From contig JAIXMO010000021.1 of NCBI GenBank assembly GCA_025677825.1, forward strand, positions 62,001 to 126,000: a DNA stretch of 64,000 nt. Reading direction: 5' to 3'. This document shows, in pieces, positions 20,415-32,612 of the stretch; position 1 is the stretch's first letter; every line of letters begins with the position of its first letter. A program made the position numbers and the translations under genes. The notes beneath the pieces were generated by a model, which saw nothing but the letters and a program-made list of their open reading frames with translations, was not told the origin of the DNA and made no database searches. The stretch comes from Helicostylum pulchrum. Its lineage: Eukaryota > Mucoromycota > Mucoromycetes > Mucorales > Mucoraceae.

Positions 20415-23400
20415 TTAATGAACGGATAAAGACTGTTGGCGAACCAAGTTATAGTAGACGCCCTTAAGATCCAATAATTCCCAATGAGTACCTTGTTCAG
20501 TAACACGACCATCTTTGACAACACAAATAAGATCGGCGTTTTGAATAGTAGAGAGACGATGAGCAATAGTAATGGTAGTACGACCACCTTCTTCAATAAT
20601 GTTATCAATAGCGGCTTGTACGAGCTTCTCACTTTCAGAATCAAGAGCAGAAGTAGCTTCATCTAATAAAAGAATCTTGGGCTTACGAATCAAGGCACGA
20701 GCAATAGCAATACGTTGCTTTTGACCACCAGACAATTGAGAACCCTTATCACCAACACGAGTGTTATAACCATCGGGAAGACTGGTAATGAACAAGTGAA
20801 TATTAGAAGCCTTAGCAGCATTCTCGACATCTTCTTGAGTAATAGGCTTGCCGTCATCAACACCAAATCGGATATTTTCACCAATAGTCATATCGAAAAG
20901 AACAGGTTCTTGAGAAACCAAAGCCATATGACCACGAAGGTTATTGAGAGAGTAATTGTTGACATTGTTATCATCAACACGAACAGTACCAGCTGAAGGA
21001 TCATACCATCTTTGAAGCATACCGATAGTAGTAGATTTACCACAACCGGAAGGACCAACTAAAGCGATCGTTTGACCAGCCTTACCGCTAAGATTGAACT
21101 CACCGTTAAAGATGGAGATATCAGGACGAGCAGGGTAACGGAAAGAAATGTTCTCGAAGTCAACATCACCGCGAATTTGTTCACGACTAGGCTCAATACC
21201 TTCAAGTTCAGGATCAATCTTGGGTTCACGTTCAAGAATTTCAAAAGCAGCAATAGCAGAGTACTTGGCCTTAGCATAAGTAGTAGTGAAGACAGAAGCA
21301 CGACCAACACCTTGCGCAGTAATCATAATAGTCATCATACAAGTAAACATTTTATCGAAATGAAGGCCGTATTTATGCATAAGTTGAGTACCGGCATAGA
21401 AAGCAACAGCGTTGGTATAAAGAGTAATACCTTGTTGAAGAGAGTAACCGAGAGAGGACATATAAGCCTTACGTTGAGCAAGACGATGAGGACGTTCAGT
21501 GGCGTTGAAGTACTTGTTTTCAAAGTGAATCTGCTTGTTAAGTCCAGCAACAGTACGGATTTCCTTGATAGCTTCACCAGCAACTTCACCACTTTGTTCG
21601 TTAGCCTTCTTGGTAGAATCTTCAAAACCACGATGGATTTTGGATTCGTAACCAGTAGCAAACATAATGAAAGGTGCCATACAGAGAATAATCAAAGTTA
21701 ACATCCAACTTTGAGAGAAGGCAATAGATAAACCTATTGAGAAAAAAAAATATTAATAAAATGTTTTGATAAAGATAGCAAAAAAAAAAAAAAAAACTTA
21801 CCAGTGACGGCAGTAACAATAATTTGAGTAATATCACCCCAAGTCTTGGTAACCAATTCGTTAACATTCTTAGAATCAATAGCAAGCTTAGAGGTAAGAG
21901 CACCAAGAGAGTTATCTTCATCATCAAAGAAACCAACTTCTTGTCTCATGAAAGCACGGAAGATTTCACCACGAAGACGCTTAGTATAACGTTCACCAGC
22001 AACTTCGAAAGAAATAACTTGAGTGGAGAAACCAATGAAAGCAGCAACACCAATAACGACAAACAAGAAAGAGTAAAGGTTAGCACCATCCATAGGACCA
22101 GGAGCAGGAGTAGGATTAGATTCAGAACCTTTCATCATTTCAGCGATAACTTGAGCGAAAATAAGAGCAAAACAAGGGAAGACCGCACCGGCAACAGTAG
22201 CACCAGCAATACCGACAGCCAAAAGAGGCCATTCACTACGCATTTGAAGCAAAACCTTCTTGATAGGAACCTTTTGTTTCATGGCTTCTTTACGTTCATC
22301 CTTTTCCTTACGAATCTTTAACTCATAAGCATCAACCGAGGCACGACTAGTGGTCTTGAATAAATTAACTGTTACTTCGTTATCCTTGGCGGTATTTTCT
22401 TCTAAACGCATCTTGTCAGCAGCAATATCCAATTGTTCTTGTTTCATTAATTCCTCGGCATCAGCCTCATTATCAACTTCATCACCTTCGGCAACTTGCT
22501 TGGTAGCAATTTCTTGCTTACGGACTAAATCGGCATAAACACCATTAAGAGCAAGAAGATCGCTGTGGTTACCTTGTTCAATTAAATCACCAGCTTGCAT
22601 AACAACAATAAGATCAGCGTTTCTAATAGTAGAAAGACGATGAGCAATAACAATAGTAGTACGGTCAGCAGAAGCAGCATCTAAAGCAGATTGTACTAAA
22701 CGTTCGGATTGAGTATCTAAAGCGGAAGTAGCCTTTTTTTTATAAATAAAGTTAGTAATGAAAATTTAAGGTTTCATATAAATATATGTCTTACCTCATC
22801 CAATAAAAGAATAGAGGGGTTCTTGAGAATAGCACGGGCAATAGCAATACGTTGTTTTTGACCACCGGAAAGCATACCACCATGTTCACCAACAAGAGTC
22901 TCATAACCATCAGGAAGTTGAGAGATAAAGGAGTGACAGTTAGACTTCTTACAGACTTCGACAATTTCATCATTGGTAACTTCTCTAACGATACCCATTA
23001 ACAAGTTTTGCTTAATAGACATATTGAATAAGACGGGTTCTTGACTAACAACACCAATTTGACTACGAAGCCATGCAACATTGTATTCCTTAATATTATG
23101 ACCATCAACCATTACACTACCTTCCTCAGGATCATAGAAACGTTGAAGAAGTTGAACACTAGTAGATTTACCGGAACCGGAAGGACCAACAAAAGCCACA
23201 GTCATACCGGGCTTAATAGAAAGATTGAGGTTCTTTAAGATGGTGATATCAGGACGAGTAGGATAACTGAATTTGACATTCTTGAATTCGATTTGACCCA
23301 AGAACTTCTCAGGAGCCAAACCAGTTTGATCATCAACATCAATGGAAGGAACACGATCGAGAGTAGCGTAAATTTTATAAGCAGCACCACAAGCACTGGA

Positions 23401-24549
23401 GACAGCAGATAAATTGGGAGGCAATTGTAAAAGGGCAATAGCGCCCATAATCATAGCAAAGAAAACAACGAGTACTTGTGAAGCGTCCATCAAATTATCA
23501 CGAGAAAGTTTAGAACCGTACCAGAAAGAAAGACCATAAGTAGAGAAAAGGATAAACATGAAGGATCCGAAACCGAAACCGAGAATCTTACCACGCTTGA
23601 TACCAGTATCCATAGCCTTTTGAAGCTTTTCGTTATAAAGGGCAGAGAAACGATCTTGTAAAGTAAAAGAGTAAACAGTACGAATACCAGAGAAAACTTG
23701 TTCAGCAACGGAACCAGCTTCAGCATAAGAATCTTGAGCCTTGAGAGTATACTTGGTAATAAAGTAACCCATAGCACCACCAGCACCAGCTAAAAGGGGA
23801 AGAGTAGCTAACATAACAACAGCAAGTCTCCAACCTTTAACGAATGCAACGACAAAACCAGTAACAAATTGACCAATACACATAATAAGAAGACCAAACT
23901 TCTCAGAAATACCATCTTGAATCAATTGTGTATCAGTAGCTAAACGAGTAGTTAAAGAGCCCTCTTCAGATTTATCGAACCAACCCATTTCTTGACGAAG
24001 AATGGCATGTACATACATGCCACGGATACGACGTACTTGGTTTTCACCAGTCAATACCCAAAAACAATTAGCGAGATAAGCAGCGACGAGTACACCAGTA
24101 CCCATATAAACAAAAATCAATACAAGAGGTTGACTATCGATAACAAGTTGCGCGGTGTCACCGTTTTGCATAGACCTACCGATAGTTTCCATGAATTCAC
24201 CAAAGATAATAATAGAAACAGGTTGCATAGCACCAATACCACAAGAAAAGATGGCAGCAATACAAATCATTAACTTTTCGAGGGGAGTAGCAAAACGGAA
24301 AATCTGATAGATGGGAACAGAAGGTTGCTTTTCCTTCTTTTCCTTCTTCTTCTTCTTCTTTTCTTCTTCAGCTTCCAACTCACGTCGTGATTCAACTAAC
24401 TGAAGAGGAATAGCTGCAATTTCTTCCATTAAAAGTTTTTCATCATGGTGTGCGGAAGGTAACGAAGATTGGTTACTACTACGTTTGTGATCTCCGTGTA
24501 TAGTTTGACTTGTCGACGATGATCGTGACGACGTACTTGACTTTGTCAT
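20415..24549 (-). CDS. Full-length ABCB-type multidrug/peptide exporter
   Basis: Three exons (24549-22795, 22732-21802, 21733-20415) give 1334 aa with the TMD-NBD-TMD-NBD order of P-glycoprotein and fungal ABCB (PMD/Ste6-like) transporters. A Ser-rich cytosolic N-tail with an acidic/Lys-rich stretch (EEEKKKKKKEKKEK) precedes six predicted helices. NBD1 has GPSGSGKST, LSGGQKQRIAIARA and LLLDE, with the intron right after the Walker B Glu, then ATSALD. A linker of about 70 residues, rich in charged residues, leads to TMD2. NBD2 has GPSGCGKST, LSGGQKQRIAIARAL and LLLDEATSALD. Both ATP sites look canonical. Expected location is the plasma or vacuolar membrane, exporting lipophilic compounds or peptides. 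A mating-factor exporter role cannot be separated from multidrug efflux by sequence alone. Confidence 0.93.
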
Positions 24550-25062
24550 GACAAAATTAAGTTTGATTTAAAATATATTAAAAAGAAAAAAAGGTACTTC
24601 TTTATATAAGAAAAAAAAAAGATTAAAAGATGTAAAAAAAAAAGATTATAATACAATTAACAAAAGAGAAAGGAAAAAGAAGAAAAAACCTCAGCAATAT
24701 TTATATTACCTGTAGGTAGTACAGAGTAAGAAAGCGGCGGAACGTTGATTTCGGTCGAATAAATAAACCGTAGTGACCGATCCAATCAAAACATGTAGAT
24801 ACTTAACAGCGCACAGAAAGTCTTTCTTCTTTCACGTTTATATTAAAACTCAATTTTTTCGATTCGGCACCTTCTCCAGTCTCTCTTTTTTTTGGGTCGC
24901 GTATGACTCAATTTTCTATTTTTCCATTGTTACGGAAACAAAAAATTATCTGGAACTATTTATTTAGGCTTACTCGCATAAAAAATCTATCGGATACCGT
25001 TTAGCTGAGTTTTGACGCATTGTTTTAAAGGTAAAGAGTGCCGGATCTATCTATACATAAAT
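24550..25062. other. ABCB promoter / ValRS 3' flank
   Basis: 513 bp between two minus-strand genes. It holds the ABCB promoter, with several A-rich tracts at 24590-24690, and the 3' end region of the valyl-tRNA synthetase gene. A 64-codon open frame at 24773-24967 has no recognisable content. Confidence 0.5.
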
Positions 25063-28000
25063 TTATATGCAATCCTTAGTGTTTTCATTTTTAATCAATT
25101 CTAACGAATTAATGTCTTTCTGTAACGTTTGTTGCTCTAATCGAAGCATAATAAGGCGTTGACTAAAAATAAAATTGATAAACATTTCTCTTTCTTTTTT
25201 TTTTGTATTACCATAACACTTACTTGTTTTTCTCCTTGACTGCGGCGGGTACTGCGTGGCCATAACCTGGTTTGTTCATTTTAGTATTCAATTTTTCCAA
25301 ATCAAGCTTAACCTTGTTCAGCTTCTTGTTTAGTAATGCATTTTTGTTTTTGATGACAGTACCAAGATCTGTTCCTTTTGCTGCGGCTATTTCTAACTGG
25401 GCTTTTAATACTTCCCTTGTCGGAACCAAGATTTGTAACTTGTCATCAATTGCTTTTGAAGTCCATTGATCTAGCGTTAAGCTATTTGTCTATTTGTCAA
25501 AAGAAACATGTATATATAAGTGATCTGCATAAATACTAAAGTACAAAAAAAAAAGTGTTTACGTTTGCATCAAGTACGGTAATCTGCGATGCCTTTACAA
25601 AGTTTTGAATTTCATTAATATATAACTTGAGCGGTCCGTTTTGATCTAATAATTGCGGATCGTTGCAAAGAATTGTGAAAGGTAGCTCTTTTCCTACGTT
25701 AATTTGGTTTCCTTGTCGCAGTGATCTTGACGCATGGATGATAGAAAGAATGACCTATTATTCAAAAATGGAGATTAGTCCTTAAAATCAACAACCCCTC
25801 ACTTTTTTTTTTTTTTTTTTTTTTTTTTTACCTTGAAATGGTCTTCTACTTGTTCATTGTGTAATTCTGCAAACGATGCTGTATCTGGATACGTTTCAAC
25901 CATTAATGAAGGAGCGCTTGTATTAGTATCTAATACTGGAAGACTAGATCTCATGTGTTGCCACAGTTCCTATAAGATAGATAAAGCATGCATAAGTTTA
26001 CAAGTGCATTTCAATAAAGTCCCATTGTACCTCTGTTACAAAGGGCATAAAAGGATGTGCCAAACGCAAAGATATATCCATGCATGCATGTAAAATACGC
26101 AGTGTGGCATTCTGATCTCACGCAAAAAAAAAAAAAAAAATTAGTCCTAAAAAAGCAATTAAAACTCAAACTCGGCGCCTTATTTTACCTTTTCTTTTTC
26201 ATCCAGATCTGATTTGCTTAGAGCTGATTTAGAAAATTCAACATAAGTGTCACAGACGTCTTCCACAACAAATCTGCGTAAAGCATCTGTGGCTTCAAAC
26301 AAGCGAGATGATTCGAACCCGTATTGACACTTTGTAATAGTATCTGCCATACGAGATAAAATATATCGATTGGCTAAGGATAAGTCTTGGCTTGAAGATA
26401 AAATCTGACGACTGTCAAAATTCAAGTCGGGTTGTTGCTCTAATCTTCCCAAACCAAATTTAAACAAGTTCCATAACTTATTACAAAAGTAAGATGTTTG
26501 AACGACATTAGAGATATCCAAGTTAATTTGTCTTGATTGTTGTGTATACTGCACAAGCGCAAAACGTAAAGAGTCAGTACCACAAGGCGGAATACCGTTA
26601 GGATATTCTTTCTCTAGATTACGAGTACTCCTATATTAGGTATTTTTCTTTGTCAGTCTCAAGGGGAAAAAAAGTTGCAATTAAATTATACGCACGTTCC
26701 GATTTCTTTTTCAGGCAGATTTGTGTGTAACAAATTGTCCTTCATGTCTTGTAAACTCACGCCTTCAATCACATGCAGAGGATCAATAACATTGCCAAGT
26801 GATTTGGACATTTTACGTCCTTGTGCATCTCGTACCTGGAAAAAGAAATATATATATGAGTAAAATATAATTATGATTTTAGGTTGGTCTTACCATGGCG
26901 TGTAAATAGATAGTTTCAAATGGAACTTTATTGCCTGCAAAATGGTTTGCTAACATGGCCATTCGTGCTACCCAAAAGAATAGAATATCATAACCAGTTT
27001 CCATTACCTGAATTGGGTAACGAGCCTATTCAAAATATATTGTAAGTGCCATGTGCTCTCATATTCAAAAAGAAACACTTACCGGGATCGCTTCAACTTC
27101 TTTACCTTTCCAACCCAGAGCAGAAAGTGGTAACAAACCAGAGGAAAACCAAGTATCTAGTACATCGCCGTCCTAAAAAAATATTTTTAAAAGTAAGATG
27201 GATATATAAAAAATACAATTAAACCTTGTATTACATTACCTTGGTCAATTCAAATAAAGTATCCTTTGGATATCCTCTCTTTTGAAGAAGCTCCACGGCC
27301 CGCTTTTCTGCGTTTATCTCGTCAGACCCAACTACCCATAAATCTAGTCCTATCAAAAAAATATATATATATAAATAATTTCGCTTGTGTTTAGGCCGAA
27401 AAAAGGGCCGATCCAAAAATAGCATTTCTTGTTACCCTGATCTCTGGTTTTATCTCCAATCAGTTTAATCTGATAGGCCGGAATTTCATGTCCCCACCAG
27501 AGTTGTCTCGAAATACACCAGTCTTGAATATTATCTGTCAAAAAAAAAGAATAAATATTTCAAATAAAAATAATAAAATGTGGTTTTAATAATTACCCAA
27601 CCATCTGTACCAATCCTGTACAAATATATCTGGTACAATTTTCATTTGTCCATTTTCTACTTGTTTTTTTGAAATAGCTGCCAATTCACTACATTTAATG
27701 TACCTGGATAATAAATAAAAAAACCCTGTTAAATATACGCTACCAAAAAAAAAGCGTTTGAAAATAAATAAATATTTACCACTGCGGTTGTAACAAAGGT
27801 TCGATTACATCACCAGAACGAGAACATACAGCGACTCGCATCACATGATTATTATCTTTACCCTTGTAACATCCAAGCTGATTTAATTTTTCAATAACAA
27901 TTTCCCGAACTTCGAATCGATCGTGTCCCTATTTCTTCCCAAATCAGTAACCCAATTTTTTCCCTTTTGTATACGAAACGTTACCACTAATTCAGGTAAT

Positions 28001-29333
28001 CCACAATTATGATTCAATTTTCCCAATTTATCAAAAATACTCTCAATTGGGAGATTGTGACGACGAGCACAAGCGTAGTCATTAGGGTCGTGTGCAGGCG
28101 TGATCTAAGGGGGGAGGATCATAAGGTGTCTTAGTACTCAGTAGTACTATAAATTAATCTGCTCTTACTTTTACTACGCCTGTTCCAAATTCCATATCAA
28201 CAAGATTTTCATCACAAACAATAGGGATCTCCTTTTTAAGGATTGGATGATAAACTGATTTTCCATGCAAAGACTATTTTGTACTCGTGTTTAGTTGTAT
28301 ATCTTTTATTTCTTCTTTCCGTGTAAAAATTTACCTTATATCTTTCATCTTGAGGATGAATAGCTACAGCACAATCACCTAGCATAGTTTCAATACGTGT
28401 AGTGGATACAGTTAATTCACCGATTCCTCCATGATCTGGATTAACTACTTTATACGAAAAATTATGCAACACACCAAACTCAACTCTAACAAAAAAAAAA
28501 GAATAAATTTTCTCTTCTTTTTCGCATTATATATAAAAAAATCACTCTTACGGTGTAGATCTTCCAGGTAAATTCAATAAAGTTCTTCCATTTACATTTT
28601 TATAATCAACTTCAATATCAGAAATAACCGTTTCCAAAGCGCAACACCAATTCACCAATCTGGTATCTCTATAAATCAACCCATCCTGAAACAGCTGCAT
28701 AAACGCATTTTGAACCGCTTCATAACGATCATTATCCATTGTAAAAAACTCGTTTTTCCAATCCAACGAAGCTCCCATACGTCTCATCTGATGCAAGATA
28801 TGGTTTCCGTACTTCTCTTTCCATTTCCAAATTTCCTTGACAAACGCTTCTCTGCCTAAATCGTGTCTCGACAACCCGCGTTCCTTCATAATCATTTTTT
28901 CTACTACAGACTGAGTCCCGATACCAGCATGATCCGTACCTGGAATCCACTGTACGTCATACCCATTCATGCGTTTCCAGCGTACAATAGCATCCTGCAC
29001 ACTAAACGTCAAAGCGTGTCCAATATGCAGCGACCCCGTTACGTTAGGAGGCGGCGTAATCATCGTAAACGGTTTTCTTTCTTTTGCTGGATTTTGATAG
29101 TCTGCACTACTAGCTCTAAAAAGACCTTGAGTGTTCCACCACTCATACCAACCTTCTTCTACTATTTTGGCGTTATAAGAAGGTCCAAACTCTTTCTTGG
29201 GTTTGGGTACTATAGTTGAACTGAGTCGTGTCGTGACAATTCTTTGTGCTGTTTTAAATAGAACCGCCGAACGTGTGTTGGCTCTTACCAATGGCGTCGC
29301 CATGGTACCGTAGAATCGCATGTTGCTTTTCAA
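25063..29333 (-). CDS. VAS1: Valyl-tRNA synthetase with mitochondrial-type leader
   Basis: Seventeen exons join in phase to 1067 aa: 29333-28552, 28485-28335, 28273-28169, 28104-27985, 27928-27780, 27703-27597, 27534-27436, 27349-27240, 27172-27083, 27025-26894, 26835-26696, 26630-26189, 26111-26031, 25969-25832, 25754-25563, 25489-25224, 25162-25063. It is a class I synthetase: [13 protein letters not shown] (HIGH at 103-106), a CP1 editing domain ([22 protein letters not shown]), the [11 protein letters not shown] motif, and RKMSKSLGN (KMSKS at 623-627). The ValRS C-terminal coiled coil ([21 protein letters not shown]) is complete. The first 45 residues are basic, rich in Ser/Thr and lack acids, so they look like a mitochondrial presequence. 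Fungi often use one gene for both compartments, but no good downstream start is visible here. Confidence 0.95.
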
Positions 29334-30237
29334 AAAAAGGGACAGTTTTGTACAGAAAAAAAAAAAAAAAAAAATGTGTCCCTGGTTTAAAGCACCTTTT
29401 TTTTCGTGTTGGGACAGTCACTTGGTGCATAGCTGGGTTTGATAATACTGTAGGCAAGAAAGCGATTAAAGCGAGAGTTTAGGAATTGTAACCATCAATT
29501 GCAGAATGTAATAACAAAAGGTCGATTAAAAGAACCCAGGCATGATTGACATCTATTAATACACATAGTCCGGAATAAACACCGTAAAGTGTTTTTTTTT
29601 TGTGCGAACCAAAACTTTCCACACTCTTAACTAGTAGCATGGTTCTTTACTTGTCAAATATTTTGGTAAATATGTACTGTTTATTTACGGACGTATCATA
29701 AAACTATTTTTTATTGTCATTACTTGGAATAAGCGCCAAAAAAAAAAAAAAAAAAAACTTGTGCAGTATTTTTGTTGCTGGAAATAAGTTATCCTGCTCA
29801 TTGTTCGATATAAGAGTATGTTCGATTTAAGAGTGGATTTCTTCTAGATTTCGGCCACCTTTAAATAGAGCCACTACTGTAGCTAGTAACCGGGCAAGTA
29901 GTGTTATAGCCAATTAAATTACTATTATTCAAAACAACTTATTTTATTACACAAAGATAATAATAGAAAAGAACTGTATATTGTGCCCAAGGAGAAGAAT
30001 GATCTACATATTCCCACTCTCTTCCCCTTCTTTTGTTCGGATATATGCTCTAGTTAGTGCGGATACCATTATTTATATATTTATTTTATTAATTGAATTT
30101 GTTATACAGGTAAATATCTGATTGTTCCTTTTCCACACTTTTAAAACTAGTAAAATTTAGGAACGAGAGAAAAGACATTAGACTTGAATTGTAGAGAAAT
30201 CAAAGTTAAGTCGAAGTACAAAACATGTATTTTTCTA
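29334..30237. other. Intergenic region, nothing recognised
   Basis: About 900 bp carrying the ValRS promoter (A19 tract at 29357-29375 within 50 bp of its ATG) and the 3' flank of the old-yellow-enzyme pseudogene. No gene or RNA was recognised. Confidence 0.5.
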
Positions 30238-31112
30238 AGAGTATCGTTCACGATCAGCGCTAGCGTATTGCTTAGGCCATTGCACCTGTACATGTAATTA
30301 TTTTGCCCGCGCGGAAACCGCAGCCACTATCTCTCAAGAACTCACGCGCCAACAAAATATAATCTGCTTCACCCTTTCGTAATATTTCTTCAGCATCTTT
30401 AGGTTCTGTAATAACACCTACTGCGCTAGTAGTTACATTGGCTTCCTTTTTGATATAGTGGCACGGTAAAGGGGACATGCGGAATAACCAGCTATTGCCA
30501 AATTACCGCCACTTGAAACATCAATTACATCAACGCCGATTTTTTTTAACTCTTTCGCGTAGATATCCCAGCCGTCCTTATCCTCACCCCTAATATCACC
30601 ATGTAATCTTCGGAGATAGCAATGGCAGAGGGGGGCCAATCACTTGGTCGGGGCCAACCGCCAAACTCTTTTGTTAAAATTAAACCGGAAAGTTCGTGGA
30701 AAGTAGAATAAACTGAAGCTTTATGTCCTGCGTGGTCGATTTGAAGAGCAGGAACGAAGCGTTGGACTTTTATCAAGGTTGTAATTTGTCGAAGAACAGG
30801 TATGTGTGTGTCGCGCCAGATACCAGCGTCTTCCGGTGTAATACGACCGTTTGGTTCAGCAGCGGAAGATTCGATAAATACCACACCCGCTCCTTTAATA
30901 GCGAAAGAGGCATAATGAGAAACACGAAAGTCGTTAAAATGACCGTCCCCAGAGCTGTATATGGGAGATACGAAGTTACGATTACTTAGAGTTACGGATT
31001 GCCTGGTGGACGGGCGAAATAATTTTGTCTCTTTCGAATAGGTGCCTAAAAGTACAGTATCAACAGACGGGTGTACGCTTATAGCCTGTTGCGGAAGGCT
31101 ATTTATTGTCAT
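30238..31112 (-). pseudogene. Broken NADPH dehydrogenase (YqjM-like old yellow enzyme)
   Basis: From an ATG at 31112 (MTINSLPQQ) the frame encodes a recognisable OYE N-half: SVTLSNRNFVSPIYSS, DGHFNDFRVSHYA, GAGVVFIESSAAEPNGRIT, GIWRDTHIPVLRQI. About residue 180 the sequence jumps to GEDKDGWDIYAKELKKIG in another frame, so roughly 100 codons of the barrel, including the substrate-binding HGAHGYL region expected in the family, are missing. A second frame change follows VDVIDVSSGGN, then SAVGVITEPKDAEEIL and LLAREFLRD. After a third shift near 30300 it ends VQVQWPKQYASADRERYS at 30238. In addition SPMCMYSS is SPIYSS and HAGRKA is HAGHKA. Clearly non-functional as an oxidoreductase. Confidence 0.85.
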
Positions 31113-31733
31113 AGCAACTAGAAGCGATATAATAATAAAAAGCGAGAGGAAAAAGCAAATTTTAAAATATTTAACATTTAGATAAAGCTTTGTTTCACCT
31201 TTTTTGCATGGAAGTCGCTCGTATCGAGATACGTTACCTTTAAGAGATGGTCTAGTACTATCTCGATTAAAAAAAATTGGCTGATCGTGTAAATAATTAT
31301 GAATGAGGTTTATGTTTAATAGATATGGCATAGTATCCAAAGTGAATGGTACGGTAGTGTATAAATATCGTGACGAAAAAACCAAAAAAAAACACCAGTC
31401 TTTGATTCTTTATAACAATAGATAGTATTATTACGAAAAGAAAGCTTATATAACTTTTACCATATACACAAAAGCAAAACACTACCTGACTATCTCTTTT
31501 GAAACTATGAACGCTAATATAGACACATTACTAATTCTACTCTAGCCTAGTATTACGGATGGCGTCTACCTACACTCTTTTTTTAAAAAAAAGCCCGAGA
31601 AGCTTAAGAATTATCCGAGCCGGACTACGCTTTAATTTATTGCTGTGGTAGTAACTTCTACCGGACCTGCACTCTAACGACATTGACATCGAAAAAGCTG
31701 GAAGCATAGTAATCCTTCCTTTTGTGATTTAAG
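31113..31733. other. Divergent spacer between OYE pseudogene and uS19 gene
   Basis: About 620 bp. An open frame continues upstream of the OYE start to 31385, with a hydrophobic stretch unrelated to the family, so it is taken as chance. A T7/A8 junction lies at 31578-31592. The ribosomal protein promoter should be within the right 200 bp. Confidence 0.45.
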
Positions 31734-32532
31734 ATGGTATGTTAGAATCTAAAGAAAGAGATTAAAGAAGGAGAGAGAGAAAAGACGACCATGTAACAAC
31801 GATGATGGATAATTGACCAAAAAAAAAAAAATAATCGATGGATGAAATTATATAATGATGAGATCTATCGACAAATTTTACGTACAGCTGGACCCTTTCC
31901 TTAAAAACCCAACAGCGTATGGATAAGTCCTTACTATTGTCGTTATATTTGTTTTTGGGACTTTCTCTTCTCCTTTCTCTTTTCAAATATGCAATAAGCA
32001 GTGTATTCTAAATATTTCTTGAATGATAATAGGCTGACGAACAAACTACTCCCAGAAAGAGAACTTTCCGTAAGTTTACCTACCGTGGTATCGACCTTGA
32101 CCAACTCTTGGACTTGTCTTCTGAACAGGTAAGACAAAAATGAATACATACAATAGTTTATGGATGCGCGCAAACTAAACATTATGCTAGTTCATGGAGC
32201 TCGTCCACTGTCGTGCTCGTAGAAGATTCCAACGTGGTCTTAAGCGTAAGCCTATGGGTCTCATCAAGAAGCTCCGTGCTGCCAAGAAGGCTGCCGCTGC
32301 TGGTGAGAAGCCTGAGTGTGTCAAGACCCATCTCCGTAATATGATCATCGTCCCTGAGATGATCGGTTCCGTCATTGGTGTCTATAACGGTAAGGTTTTC
32401 AACCAAATTGAAATCAAGCCTGAGATGACCGGTCACTACCTCGCCGAATTCTCCATCTCTTACAAGCCTGTTAAGCATGGTCGTCCCGGTATTGGTGCCA
32501 CTCATTCTTCCAAGTTTGTTCCCCTCAAGTAA
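31734..32532 (+). CDS. RPS15: 40S ribosomal protein S15 (uS19)
   Basis: Three exons: the bare ATG at 31734-31736 followed directly by a GTATGT donor, then 32033-32128 and 32191-32532, giving 146 aa. The protein reads [19 protein letters not shown], then [53 protein letters not shown] and [14 protein letters not shown], all diagnostic of eukaryotic uS19 at the head of the small subunit near the decoding site. The 296-bp first intron right after the start codon is the layout of many fungal ribosomal protein genes and is longer than the other introns here. Codon use is strongly C-biased at third positions compared with neighbours, as expected for high expression. Confidence 0.96.
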
Positions 32533-32612
32533 AGAAGATATATATATTACTTTTTTTTTTATAAAAAAAGTCTATACAATTTTTTCTTAAAATAAAAACT
32601 ATTTTTTTATTT

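Noticed and set aside
21072..21701. 209-codon plus-strand frame within the ABC transporter
   Set aside because: Antisense to a highly conserved NBD/TMD region; no independent features.
31113..31385. Upstream extension of the old-yellow-enzyme frame with a hydrophobic helix
   Set aside because: Family homology starts at the Met at 31112; the extension is unrelated.
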